From assembly GCA_021604805.1 (NCBI GenBank), contig BQJR01000001.1:1-64000 (forward strand): a stretch of 64,000 bases of DNA. Reading direction: 5' to 3'. The translations under genes and the position numbers were made by a program. Below the pieces are notes generated by a model, which saw only the letters and a program-made list of their open reading frames with translations, was not told the origin of the DNA and made no database searches. This stretch comes from Planctomycetota bacterium (lineage in GTDB: Bacteria > Planctomycetota > B15-G4). Every line of letters starts with the position of its first letter. The stretch's first letter is position 1. This document shows positions 17,094 to 25,493 of the stretch, piece by piece.

Positions 17094-19103
17094 ATGAATG
17101 TGCCCTGTAGGTCATGGTCATGTTGGCTCTTGCTGGCCCTGTGGGGCATGTCAGTCGCATGTAGCGGGCTTCCCCGCGCTGCCTGGGGGCCAGAGGAGCA
17201 GCGTGCCGACGAGCTCTGGGCCGCGATGCAATGGGGCGATCTCTCGGCCGCAGAGGCGCTGGCTGCCGAGATCACGGAGCCCAGCCTGCGTGTCCGGGCG
17301 CAATGGGATCTGCTCGCGGCGGGCTCGGGGCGAGTCGCTGCGCTCACTGCGGCGCGCGCCGAGGCGTCACCTCTGGCGGCGCGCTTCCTCGCCAGCAGGC
17401 GGGCGGCGGGCGAGCTCGTGGCAGCCACTGAACTCCGGACTCCGGCGCTGTGGCTCGAGGACCTGCGCCTGAGCGGCAGCGCGGCGCGTCGTGAGGGGGT
17501 GTTGGCGCGCTTGCCGGATGCTGGGAGTGCCGAAGGCCTCGCGCTCACGATCGAGGCGTGGCAGGCGGTGGGTGCTTGGGAGCGCGTGGAGCAGCTGCTG
17601 GACGAGGCGCCGAGCTCACGTCGGCTCGATCTTGCGCGTCGCCGCCAGCTCTTCAGCACCGGGCGCAACCTGCAAGCGCTCGACGATCTGCTGGCGGACC
17701 TCGAGGCCGGTCGCGCCGTGCCCGCGAGCCTCGAACTCCTGAACAGCCTGCTCAGCTCGCGCCCCGACCGCGCGCGCGAAGAGCGAGCCCGCGCGGCACT
17801 GGCTGAGTTGCCCGAGGTTTCGCAGCGGGGCGCGCCGCTCGGCAACGCAGCATCGCGCGGCGTTCGCGGTCGCTTGCATCTCGCGGCTCTGCTCGCCCAA
17901 CGCGCCGGTGATCTCGATGCCGAACGGCGGGCGCGCGAGGCCTTGGCGTCGGTGGATTCCTCGCAGCGGGTGCGCGCCGAGCGCTTGCGCGCGCGGGTGT
18001 CGGGCGGCGAGGCGAGGTCGTCGTCAGCGAGCGTTGAGGTCGCGCTCGATGCGCAGGTCGACCGTCCCGAGAGCGAGGCTTTGGCGCGACGACGCCTGGC
18101 TCACGAGTGGTCACTCGCCGCGCGCTTGCAGTACGCGCAGCTCGGTGCGCGGGCGTCGGCCGGCGACTGGCCCGGATTCAGCGCAGCGCTCGACGCGGCG
18201 GCCGCTCACCTTCCCGGTGCGCCGCGTCTCGCGGGTCTGGCCATGCGCGATTACGGTTGGATGGGCGAGGCGCTCGATGTGGAAGCCGCCACGGAGCGCT
18301 TCCCCGGTTGGTTGCTGGTGGGCGGCAAGGGCCTCGGCCTGCCGCCGATGCTCGCGGTGTACGACCTGAACTCCGCCGCGCAGCGCGACCTGCCCGACGG
18401 CGGCAGTTACCTCGAGTGTCATGTGCATCAGTTGCGCGTGCCGAGCTACCTCGGCTGGCGCGGCGCGCGCTTCGCGGGTGCCGGCTTGGAGCGCTACGTC
18501 TTCTTGGATCACGACGCGCTGCGCGACAGCCTGCTCGTGTCCGGAGTGGCACCCGAGGGCGACGTGCCGGCGTGGCCCGCTGCCGGCTTCGAGCAGCGTC
18601 GCGCGCTCGACGAGCCGCTCGACGTGGCCGCGCGCGTCGCCGCCGCCGCACACGCCGACGCCGGCGACGCATGGTTCGAGCGTCGATTGCAGGCGCTCGC
18701 CGAGCACGAACGCCAGCACATCGTCGACACACGCGCCTTCCTCGATCGCGGAGTGCTCGGCAAGCTCGGCAGCTTGATCGGCGCCGGCCTGCTGCCCTCG
18801 TCGGTGCGTGCGGAGCTCGAACGGCGCGCCCAACTCGAAGCGCTGCGGCTCGCCGACGACCCACGCATCCCGCTGGCCGAGGCGCTCGCCGTGTTGCCGC
18901 TCGAAGGTGCGCGACGTGCCAGTGAACACGCGCGCGGTTACGCCGCGCTCGTGGCGCAGCTCGTCACCTTGATCGATCGCGGCGGCGTGCTCGAAGCGCA
19001 CGAGTGGGCGGCCCTGGGCTTGCGTCGCGATCGCGTGCTCGTGCAACAGCTGCACCTGTTGCCGCCGGAGGTCGTGCGCGAGCTGGCGTTCGCGCTCGAG
19101 TGA
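17094..19103 (+). CDS. uncharacterised lipoprotein with helical repeats and a HERQH zinc-peptidase-like motif
   Basis: About 669 residues. The N-terminus (CWLLLALWGMSVAC) is a probable lipoprotein signal with Cys near residue 23. Residues 35-360 are Ala/Leu/Arg-rich amphipathic helices resembling degenerate TPRs. The C-terminal third has EHERQHIVDT (H538-E539-R-Q-H542), matching HExxH, the zinc-binding helix of gluzincin metallopeptidases; a third ligand cannot be assigned with confidence. ATG 17094 is preferred over GTG 17085 because AGGTGG precedes it. I do not recognise the family. It is divergent from the glycan operon and convergent with the sugar transferase gene. Confidence 0.62.
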   Translation: MNVPCRSWSCWLLLALWGMSVACSGLPRAAWGPEEQRADELWAAMQWGDLSAAEALAAEITEPSLRVRAQWDLLAAGSGRVAALTAARAEASPLAARFLASRRAAGELVAATELRTPALWLEDLRLSGSAARREGVLARLPDAGSAEGLALTIEAWQAVGAWERVEQLLDEAPSSRRLDLARRRQLFSTGRNLQALDDLLADLEAGRAVPASLELLNSLLSSRPDRAREERARAALAELPEVSQRGAPLGNAASRGVRGRLHLAALLAQRAGDLDAERRAREALASVDSSQRVRAERLRARVSGGEARSSSASVEVALDAQVDRPESEALARRRLAHEWSLAARLQYAQLGARASAGDWPGFSAALDAAAAHLPGAPRLAGLAMRDYGWMGEALDVEAATERFPGWLLVGGKGLGLPPMLAVYDLNSAAQRDLPDGGSYLECHVHQLRVPSYLGWRGARFAGAGLERYVFLDHDALRDSLLVSGVAPEGDVPAWPAAGFEQRRALDEPLDVAARVAAAAHADAGDAWFERRLQALAEHERQHIVDTRAFLDRGVLGKLGSLIGAGLLPSSVRAELERRAQLEALRLADDPRIPLAEALAVLPLEGARRASEHARGYAALVAQLVTLIDRGGVLEAHEWAALGLRRDRVLVQQLHLLPPEVVRELAFALE

Positions 19104-19122
19104 GCGCGCGGCGAAGCGCGCG

Positions 19123-20544
19123 TCAGACGGCGCCCTCTTGCAGCACCACCACCTTCACGGTGCGCAGCAAGATCGCCATGTCGAGCGCCACGGTGCGGTG
19201 CTTGATGTAGTAGAGGTCGTACTGCAGCTTGATGAACGCGTCGTCGATGGTGTTGCCGTAGCTGTAGTTGATCTGCGCCCAGCCGGTGACTCCGGGCTTC
19301 ACCAGGTGACGCCGCCCGTAGTGCGGGATTTCGTCTTCGAGTTCTTCCACGAAGTGCGGGCGCTCCGGGCGCGGGCCCACCAAGGTCATGTCGTTGCTGA
19401 GCACGCACCAGAGCTGCGGGATCTCGTCGATGCGCAGCTTGCGCAGCCACTTCCCCACGCGGGTCACGCGCGCGTCGTTCGACGAGGCCCACACCGGGCC
19501 GCTCTTGGCCTCGGCGTCGTTGCGCATCGAGCGGAACTTGGCGATCTTGAACGGGCGCCCGTTCAGGCCCACGCGTTCCTGGGTGTAGAAGATCGGCCCG
19601 GGGGACTCGAGCTTCACGAGCACCGCCACGAGCAGCAGCAGCGGTGAGGCCAGCGCGAGCCCCACGGCGGCGAAGAGCACGTCGAGCAAGCGGCCGAACA
19701 CGCGCCCGCCGATGGACGGCCCACTGCTCGACAGGAACAGGTCGGGGTCCGACAGGCTCTCGGGTGAGAGCCGGCCTGTGAGGCGCTCGTAGAACGAGTT
19801 GGCGTCGCTGATGCGCACGTCGGCCATGCGCAGCCGCAGCAGCGTGTCGTTGTCGAAAGTGCTGCGATCGCTCACCACGGCGCGCGCGAGCTGCAACTCC
19901 AACGCGAGCCGCGGTGCGTCGGTGGGGGCGCCGAGCAGCGTGCGCTCGCGCGGCGCGCCTTCGGCCTTGTCGATGTGCCCCATGAAGCGGATCGAAGGGT
20001 CGTGCCGACGTCGCAACTCCTCTTCCACGAGGTCGATCGACGGGCCGCGCCCAGCGAGCACCACGCGCTCACTCAAGCCCGCGCCACGCAACCAACGCGG
20101 CCAGCGCATGCGCAATCCGTAGGCGAGCAGGAAGGACACGCCCAAGCAGCCCGCGAGCAAGAGCGGGTGCGTCTGCAGACGTGCGAGCACCGCGAGCGAC
20201 GAGAACTCGCGCGTGGCCGCGCCCAACACACCGTTGAGCAGCAGCAGCGTGACGAACACGCCTGAGAGCGCCTCGAGCAGCCGCACCACCACCAACTGCG
20301 GACGCACGAGCACCGACCAACGGTAGAGGTCGCGCAGCGCGAAGCCCGCCTGGATCGCGATCACCACCAGCAGCGAGCGCGCCAGGATGAACCAGGGTTC
20401 GTCGGGCGCCCAGGCTTCCAGCTCGGCGCCGGGCGCCAAGAACGACTCGAGCAGTGAGCGCAAGTGCGCCCCCGGGAGCACCACCAGCAGCAAGGCCAGG
20501 GTCTCCGCCAGTGCGAAGAGCGTGCTCGAGGTGCGCGGCTTCAC
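19123..20544 (-). CDS. polyprenyl-phosphate sugar-1-phosphate transferase (exopolysaccharide initiating enzyme)
   Basis: 473 residues: about five N-terminal membrane helices, a CoA-binding-like middle region (VVLAGRGPSIDLVEEELRRR) and the C-terminal catalytic domain with KIAKFRSMRNDAE, GKWLRKLRIDEIPQLW, LVGPRPERPHFV and KPGVTGWAQINY. The pattern matches WbaP/WcaJ-type enzymes, closest in feel to the EpsB-like group associated with PEP-CTERM exopolysaccharide loci. It transfers a sugar phosphate to undecaprenyl phosphate to start repeat-unit synthesis. GTG start one base after the M24 peptidase stop. It probably feeds the O-antigen ligase/GT39 operon 3 kb away (inference). Confidence 0.88.
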   Translation of the reverse strand: MKPRTSSTLFALAETLALLLVVLPGAHLRSLLESFLAPGAELEAWAPDEPWFILARSLLVVIAIQAGFALRDLYRWSVLVRPQLVVVRLLEALSGVFVTLLLLNGVLGAATREFSSLAVLARLQTHPLLLAGCLGVSFLLAYGLRMRWPRWLRGAGLSERVVLAGRGPSIDLVEEELRRRHDPSIRFMGHIDKAEGAPRERTLLGAPTDAPRLALELQLARAVVSDRSTFDNDTLLRLRMADVRISDANSFYERLTGRLSPESLSDPDLFLSSSGPSIGGRVFGRLLDVLFAAVGLALASPLLLLVAVLVKLESPGPIFYTQERVGLNGRPFKIAKFRSMRNDAEAKSGPVWASSNDARVTRVGKWLRKLRIDEIPQLWCVLSNDMTLVGPRPERPHFVEELEDEIPHYGRRHLVKPGVTGWAQINYSYGNTIDDAFIKLQYDLYYIKHRTVALDMAILLRTVKVVVLQEGAV

Positions 20545-20545
20545 G

Positions 20546-21862
20546 TCAGTGCAAGGCCTCCAAGAACGCTTCGATCTCGGCGACCTCGCGCGGGAAGCCG
20601 GTGCTCAGGCGCACTGGGCCGTCCTCGGTCATGAGGTAGTCGTCTTCGATGCGGATGCCGATGCCCTCGGCCTCGATGTAGAGCCCCGGTTCGATGGTGA
20701 ACAGGCTGCCGACTTCGATGGGCAGGCCGCGCCCGACGTCGTGCACGTCGAGCCCGATCCAGTGACCGAGGCCGTGCGTGAAGTACTTGCGGTAGCCGGC
20801 GTCTTCGAAGTACTCGACGGCCAGTTGATGCATCTCTTGCAGCGTCATGCCCGCTTGCACGCGCTCCTCGGCGTGCTTCTGCGCGGCCAGCACGAGCTCG
20901 TAGAGCTCACGTTGACGCGGGCTGAAGCGACCGTTCACCGGCAGCGTGCGCGTGACGTCGGCGCAGTAGTAACGGTACTTGGAGCCGATGTCCATGAGCA
21001 CGAGTTCGCCGTCGTCGAGCGTGTCGACGTTGTCGCTGTAGTGCAGCGTGACGGCGTTGCCGCCCGCCGCGCAGATCGAGGCGAAGCCGCGGCGCTCGCT
21101 GCCGAAGCGCAGGTAGCTGCCTTCGATGGCGCCTTGCAACGCGAACTCGGTGCCGCCGTCTTGGATCTCCACCGCGGCGGTGCGCATGGCGGCCGTGGTG
21201 ATGTTGATCGAGTTGCGCAGGCACTGGATCTCGTAGGCCGACTTCACGAGGCGCAGGCGGTTGATCGCGCCGCGCAAGGGGGCGCCGCGTTCGCGGGCTT
21301 TGACCTCGAGGTGTTCCGGGGACTCGTCGAGGCCGTCGAGGGTGTGGATCACCGGCACGTCGAGCGCTTCGAGATGTGCGCCGAGCTCGCCGAGTTCCGC
21401 GCTGTCGCGGATGCCGGTGGCGGCTTCGGCGGCGTCGCCGGGTGAGAGGCGCGGTCCGTTCCAGGCTTCCCAGTTGGGGTCGTGGGGCGGCAAGAAGAGC
21501 GTCTCTTTCACGAGGCGACCGGCAGCGTCGACCTGCAACAACAGGCCGATGTCGGCGTCTTCGGTGCCGGTGAAGTAGTAGAAGTCGTCCGACTGGAAGA
21601 ACTGGCCTTCGCCGTCGGTGCCGGCCGCTTCCAGCCACACGGCGCTGGGTCCGCCGACTGCTGCGGCGAGGCGTTCGCGGCGTTCGCGACACTCGGCCAC
21701 GAGCGTGCTCGGCGGCTCAGGCAGCTCGGGCGCCACCGCGCGCGGTCGCCACTCCCACAGGCCGGGCGCGCCGCGCAGTTCGCTGCCGTCGTGATACGAC
21801 GGGTGCGCGCACGAGACGCCGATCAACAACGCCACGCAGGGCGCGAGCTTAGGAATCGCCAC
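20546..21862 (-). CDS. M24 metallopeptidase, Xaa-Pro aminopeptidase-like, probable lipoprotein
   Basis: 438 residues from a GTG start. The N-terminus (CVALLIGVSC) looks like a lipoprotein signal. An aminopeptidase-P N-terminal domain (FFQSDDFYYFTG) precedes the creatinase fold with the dinuclear metal ligands: MDIG and CADVTRT (two Asp), THGLGHWIGLDVHD (His), FTIEPGLYIE (Glu) and IRIEDDYLMT (Glu). It should remove N-terminal residues before proline outside the cytoplasm. GTG 21862 is chosen because GGAG precedes it and it overlaps the yraN end; a TTG at 21886 is the longer option. Third gene of yajC-yraN-M24-sugar transferase. Confidence 0.87.
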   Translation of the reverse strand: MAIPKLAPCVALLIGVSCAHPSYHDGSELRGAPGLWEWRPRAVAPELPEPPSTLVAECRERRERLAAAVGGPSAVWLEAAGTDGEGQFFQSDDFYYFTGTEDADIGLLLQVDAAGRLVKETLFLPPHDPNWEAWNGPRLSPGDAAEAATGIRDSAELGELGAHLEALDVPVIHTLDGLDESPEHLEVKARERGAPLRGAINRLRLVKSAYEIQCLRNSINITTAAMRTAAVEIQDGGTEFALQGAIEGSYLRFGSERRGFASICAAGGNAVTLHYSDNVDTLDDGELVLMDIGSKYRYYCADVTRTLPVNGRFSPRQRELYELVLAAQKHAEERVQAGMTLQEMHQLAVEYFEDAGYRKYFTHGLGHWIGLDVHDVGRGLPIEVGSLFTIEPGLYIEAEGIGIRIEDDYLMTEDGPVRLSTGFPREVAEIEAFLEALH

Positions 21863-22241
21863 GGTGATACTCCGGCAGGTGGGCAAAGGGGTCTTCGATG
21901 ATCTCGGTGGCGACGGGGGCGCCCGCGTCGTCGAGGCCCACGGCCACGACCACGAAGCGCCACGCCGCGTGTTGCTGCTGATGACGCACGAGCCACGCGC
22001 GCGCGCCGCGCATCAGGTGACGGAACTTGCGCCCGTCGATGCTGGCGCCGGCTTCCTGCGCGCCGGGACTGCGTCCGCGCACCTCGGCGAACACGAGGCC
22101 TTCGTCGTCGCGGCAGATCACGTCGAGCTCTGCGCCCGTGACGCGGTAGTTGCTCTCGATGACCGTGAAGCCCGCCGCCGACAACGCCTCACGGGCTGCC
22201 TCTTCAGCAGCGCGGCCGCGGTCGTGCGAGGGGCGCCCCAT
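21849..22241 (-). CDS. YraN family (UPF0102) endonuclease-like protein
   Basis: 130 residues. Family landmarks are RGRAAEEAAREALSAAGF, the nuclease-like GAELDVICRDDEGLVFAEVR (an ExD/ExK-type core) and the C-terminal WRFVVVAVG strand. The family resembles Holliday-junction-resolvase-fold nucleases but has no settled function. It lies six bases after yajC and overlaps the start of the peptidase gene by 14 bases, so it is inside an operon. Confidence 0.83.
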   Translation of the reverse strand: MGRPSHDRGRAAEEAAREALSAAGFTVIESNYRVTGAELDVICRDDEGLVFAEVRGRSPGAQEAGASIDGRKFRHLMRGARAWLVRHQQQHAAWRFVVVAVGLDDAGAPVATEIIEDPFAHLPEYHRGDS

Positions 22242-22247
22242 GACGGC

Positions 22248-22634
22248 TCAGCCGTCCGCGTCGTCGGCGTTGAGCACCGTGGCGATCGCCGACTTGAGCA
22301 CGCGGATGCGCGTGGCGCCGTCGTCGAACTTGAGCACGACATCACTCTCGTGCACGGCGGCCACGGTGGCGTACATGCCAGCCGAGGTGAGCACCTTGTC
22401 GTTCTTCTGGAGCGCGTCGAGCTGCGCCTGCTTTTTCTTCCGCGCCTTGCGCTCGGGCAAGAACATCATGAACCACATGATGAGCAGCACGCCGCCCATC
22501 ATGATCAGCATGTCGAAACCGCCTCCGCCGGGTGCGGGGGAGGGCGAACCCTCCTGGAGCGGGAGCGCGGCGAGCAGGTCGGGAAGCGTGATCATGGCGG
22601 AGCGGGGCAGCGAGGGAAGTGTCGAATGCGGCAT
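22248..22634 (-). CDS. yajC: Sec translocase accessory protein YajC
   Basis: 128 residues from ATG 22634 (115 from the internal ATG at 22595). One N-terminal membrane helix (DMLIMMGGVLLIMWFMMFLP) is followed by the cytoplasmic domain ERKARKKKQAQLDALQ, KNDKVLTSAGMYATV and VVLKFDDGATRIRVLKSAI, typical of YajC, which associates with SecDF-YajC-YidC. ATG 22634 has a purine-rich GGGGAAGGGG upstream, the inner ATG has none. No secD or secF follows; yraN does. It is divergent from mnmA with only about 48 bases between starts. Confidence 0.9.
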   Translation of the reverse strand: MPHSTLPSLPRSAMITLPDLLAALPLQEGSPSPAPGGGGFDMLIMMGGVLLIMWFMMFLPERKARKKKQAQLDALQKNDKVLTSAGMYATVAAVHESDVVLKFDDGATRIRVLKSAIATVLNADDADG

Positions 22635-22682
22635 GATAGAGATCCCCTTCCCCTCGAAACACCGCGTCCCGAGCTTCGACCC

Positions 22683-23795
22683 ATGGCCGTGTCTCCACAT
22701 CTCCCAGATCGCTCCCGATTGCTCGTGGCCATGAGCGGCGGCGTGGATTCTTCGGTGGCCGCGGGCCTGCTGGCCGAGCAGGGGCACGAACTCGTGGGTG
22801 TCTTCATGCGGAATGGCGTGGAGGGAAAGGGTGGCGAGCGCTCCTGCTGCTCCTTGTCCGACGCCCGCGACGCGCGCGGCGTGGCCCGCCGTCTGGGCGT
22901 GCGCTTCTACGTGCACGACCTGGCACGCTCGTTCTCCGAGCTGATCGACGCCTTCGCGCGCGACTATTCCAAGGGCCTGACCCCCAATCCTTGCGTGGTC
23001 TGCAACAACGACCTGAAGTTCGGCGAGCTCGACGACCTGGCCCGCGACCTTGGGTGTGACGGCGTCGTCACCGGACATTACGCGCGAATCGAGAACGGCC
23101 GCCTGTTGCGCGGCGTGGACCGCAGCAAGGACCAGAGTTACTTGCTGCACGGCCTGAGCGCCGAGCAGCGCGCCCGCGCGCGCTTCCCGCTCGGCGAGAT
23201 GCCCAAGAGCGAGGTGCGCGAGCACGCTCGTCGCTTGGGGCTGCCCGTGGCCGACAAGAAAGACTCCACCGACATCTGCTTCGTGCCCGGCGGCGACTAC
23301 CGCGCCGTCTTGCGCGAGCGGCTCGGCAACGAGGGCTCGCCCGGTGAACTGGTCGACGAGACCGGCGCCGTGCGCGCGCAACACGCAGGCGTGGGCGGCT
23401 TCACGGTCGGTCAGCGTCGCGGTCTGGGGGTGGCCTTGGGCGCGCCGCGCTTCGTGACCGAGGTGCAAGCCGAGAGCGGACGCGTGCAGGTCGGGCCGCG
23501 GGAGGCGCTGCGTCGCTCGAGTTGTCGCGTGCGCGGCATCCAGTGGCACGAAGACCTCGGCGCGGCCAGCGACAGCGAGCCCGTGCTCGTGCAGCTGCGT
23601 CACCACCATCGGCCCGAGCCCGTGCGCGTGATCCGCTTGGGCGCGGAGCGGGTGGAACTGGAGTTCGAGCAGCCCAGCGAAGACGTGAGCCCGGGGCAGT
23701 ACGCGGTGCTCTATCGCGGTGACCTCGTGCTCGGCGGCGGGCGCATCGAGGCGCCCGAGTCCGTGCCCAGCGGCGAGAGCGCGGCTGCGGGTTAG
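22683..23795 (+). CDS. mnmA: tRNA-specific 2-thiouridylase MnmA
   Basis: 370 residues. The PP-loop SGGVDSS (18-24), the catalytic cysteine pair (C104 in NPCVVCNNDLKFG and C199 in STDICFVPGG) and the C-terminal beta domain are all present. MnmA thiolates U34 of Glu, Gln and Lys tRNAs using ATP and relayed sulfur. ATG 22683 gives the expected length; the open frame upstream is antisense to yajC and yraN. mnmG, the partner for the 5-carbon modification of the same base, is at 34 kb. The stop overlaps the convergent TPR gene's stop by four bases. Confidence 0.95.
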   Translation: MAVSPHLPDRSRLLVAMSGGVDSSVAAGLLAEQGHELVGVFMRNGVEGKGGERSCCSLSDARDARGVARRLGVRFYVHDLARSFSELIDAFARDYSKGLTPNPCVVCNNDLKFGELDDLARDLGCDGVVTGHYARIENGRLLRGVDRSKDQSYLLHGLSAEQRARARFPLGEMPKSEVREHARRLGLPVADKKDSTDICFVPGGDYRAVLRERLGNEGSPGELVDETGAVRAQHAGVGGFTVGQRRGLGVALGAPRFVTEVQAESGRVQVGPREALRRSSCRVRGIQWHEDLGAASDSEPVLVQLRHHHRPEPVRVIRLGAERVELEFEQPSEDVSPGQYAVLYRGDLVLGGGRIEAPESVPSGESAAAG

Positions 23796-24250
23796 TGCTC
23801 GCGGGTCAGGCTGGCCATGCGGTCGCGCACCAGCCCGAAGCGCGCGTCGGCGCGGAGCGCGGCGAGGTCGTCGTCGGCGAGCAGGTGCGCGAAGTCGCGG
23901 TAGCCGCGATCGAGGGCCGCGAGCAACTCACCGCAGGCGCCGTCGAGCTCACCCACCAGGCAGAGCGAGCAGGCCAGGTTGTAGCGGAACGTGTCGTCCT
24001 CCGGCCGCAGGGTCACGAGCTGTTGGTCGAGCTCCAGGCCGCGCCCGTGTTCGCCCAACACGGCGTAGCTCTGCGCCAGCGCCGCGAGCAGCTCGGGGTC
24101 CTCAGGCGAGCGCGCCACGAGCTGCTCCAAGACGCCCGCCTCGAAGCGCATCCCGTTGCGCTCCAGGCGCTCGTCGAGTGTGCGTGCAGCGGTGCCGTCG
24201 CCGGGTTTCGGCGTCGCGGAGTCCGGCGAGGGAGCGGGGGAGTCACTCAT
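23792..24250 (-). CDS. small tetratricopeptide-repeat protein
   Basis: 152 residues: a Pro/Ser-rich N-terminus (about 25 residues), then two to three TPR-like units such as PEDPELLAALAQSYAVLGEH and DTFRYNLACSLCLVGELD, ending in LLADDDLAALRADARF, the usual TPR-family closing motif. No signal peptide or catalytic motif. Function unknown. It stands alone, convergent and overlapping with mnmA at the 3' end. Confidence 0.65.
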   Translation of the reverse strand: MSDSPAPSPDSATPKPGDGTAARTLDERLERNGMRFEAGVLEQLVARSPEDPELLAALAQSYAVLGEHGRGLELDQQLVTLRPEDDTFRYNLACSLCLVGELDGACGELLAALDRGYRDFAHLLADDDLAALRADARFGLVRDRMASLTREH

Positions 24251-24358
24251 GTAAGGAACGTCATGGGACGGCGATGGCTTGCGTCGGATCGGTGAAGGCC
24301 CGCGCCGGCTGCGATAGAGTCGTGCCTCCTGCGCTGACGTGAAGCCGGGCAGCTCGCT

Positions 24359-24387
24359 GCGGGGGGACCATCTTAGGTCCGCCCCGC
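24359..24387 (+). promoter_or_regulatory. stable hairpin in the 5' leader of the zinc-ribbon/HEAT gene
   Basis: An 11-base arm (24359-24369) pairs with 24376-24387, with one bulged base, around the loop ATCTTA. It ends 21 bases before the ATG at 24409. TAGAGT about 40 bases upstream could be a -10. There is no T-run, so it is not a normal terminator; it may be a regulatory or stabilising leader structure. Confidence 0.35.
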
Positions 24388-24408
24388 TGCCCCCGACAAG
24401 ACGAGACG

Positions 24409-25473
24409 ATGAGCATGAAGATCTACTTCTGCGACGGCTGCAACGAGAGCGTCCCGCTGAGCGACATCCAGAGCGGGCGCGTGACCACGATCAAGGGCAA
24501 GCTGTTCTGCTCTGCCTGCCTGCCTCCGGGCGTTTTGGAGCCCGCACGGCCGAATGTCAGCCTCTCCGCGCCCACCAGCTCGGGCTGGGGCAGCCGGGCC
24601 TTCCCCTGGCTCGTGGTGCTCCTGCTGCTGGCTCTCGTGCTCTGGCAGGACCGCGGCCTGCTCTTCGACGCCGAGGGAGATCCGGGCAGCTCCGCCGGCC
24701 GGAGCGAAGGAGGCCGGGCTGCTTTGGTCGACGACGTGGACCGCTTGAGCGCCCAGATGCTGCAGCTCGACGCCGACGTCGCGCGCCAGACCCGCGAAGT
24801 GACCTCCGTGCGCGCCGACCTCGAGGCCCTGCGCGCCGCCGACGCCGACCACGACCGCGCCGCCACGCGCCTCGGTGAGGAGATCGCGCGCCTCGTGGAG
24901 CTGCAAGTCGAGGCCGGCTCCATCGTGGAACGTGTGCACCTGATCGACAGCCGCAGCGAGTCGGTGCAGCAACGCTTGGCCGCCCTGAGCGACGCCGTGG
25001 CCGCGCACGAGACCGCGCTGGCCATGGGCCTCACAGCGAGCACGCAAGGAGCGCCCAGCACCGACGCGCCCGCGCCCAAGAAGGCCGACGCGCCCGACCC
25101 CGTGCGCGTGGCCGAGATCGAGAGCGTGCGCCGCCTGCTGCTCGACGAAGCTCCCGACCTGCGCTACGACGCCATCGAGCGCGCCTCGCTGGGGCGCTTC
25201 ACCGAGCTCACGCCCGAGCTCATCCAGCGCACCAGCGACCCCGACATGTTCGTGCGCATGTACGCCATGGAAGTGCTCGCCGACTTCGGTGCCGAAGACG
25301 CCGTCGACCCGCTCTTCGCAGCGCTCGACGACGGCAACGCCACCATCCGTCGCTCCGCCGCCGAGGCGCTCGTGCGCTTGCTCGGCTACGACCCGGGCTA
25401 CGACTACCGCGGCTCACCCGCGGACCGCAAGCGCTCCGTGGAAGCCTGGCGCAAGTGGGCCAGCGAGCGCTGA
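24409..25473 (+). CDS. zinc-ribbon, single-pass membrane protein with coiled coil and HEAT repeats
   Basis: 354 residues in a clear modular order: an N-terminal zinc-ribbon-like knuckle pair (C8-x2-C11 and C34-x2-C37), a membrane helix (about 65-79, WLVVLLLLALVLW), a coiled coil (about 105-205, LSAQMLQLDADVARQTREV) and C-terminal HEAT repeats (about 235-345, DPDMFVRMYAMEVLADFG, NATIRRSAAEALVRLLG). The zinc ribbon would face the cytoplasm and the HEAT part the periplasm if the positive-inside rule holds. No known family is recognised. Single-gene unit, convergent with the parvulin gene 20 bases away. Confidence 0.66.
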   Translation: MSMKIYFCDGCNESVPLSDIQSGRVTTIKGKLFCSACLPPGVLEPARPNVSLSAPTSSGWGSRAFPWLVVLLLLALVLWQDRGLLFDAEGDPGSSAGRSEGGRAALVDDVDRLSAQMLQLDADVARQTREVTSVRADLEALRAADADHDRAATRLGEEIARLVELQVEAGSIVERVHLIDSRSESVQQRLAALSDAVAAHETALAMGLTASTQGAPSTDAPAPKKADAPDPVRVAEIESVRRLLLDEAPDLRYDAIERASLGRFTELTPELIQRTSDPDMFVRMYAMEVLADFGAEDAVDPLFAALDDGNATIRRSAAEALVRLLGYDPGYDYRGSPADRKRSVEAWRKWASER

Positions 25474-25493
25474 GGTCGCGCTGCTGTCTTGTC

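Noticed and set aside
19138..24295. Long plus-strand frames opposite the sugar transferase, M24 peptidase, yraN and the TPR gene
   Set aside because: They are compositional shadows with His/Arg/Ala/Glu bias and no motifs; the minus-strand genes are clear homologues.
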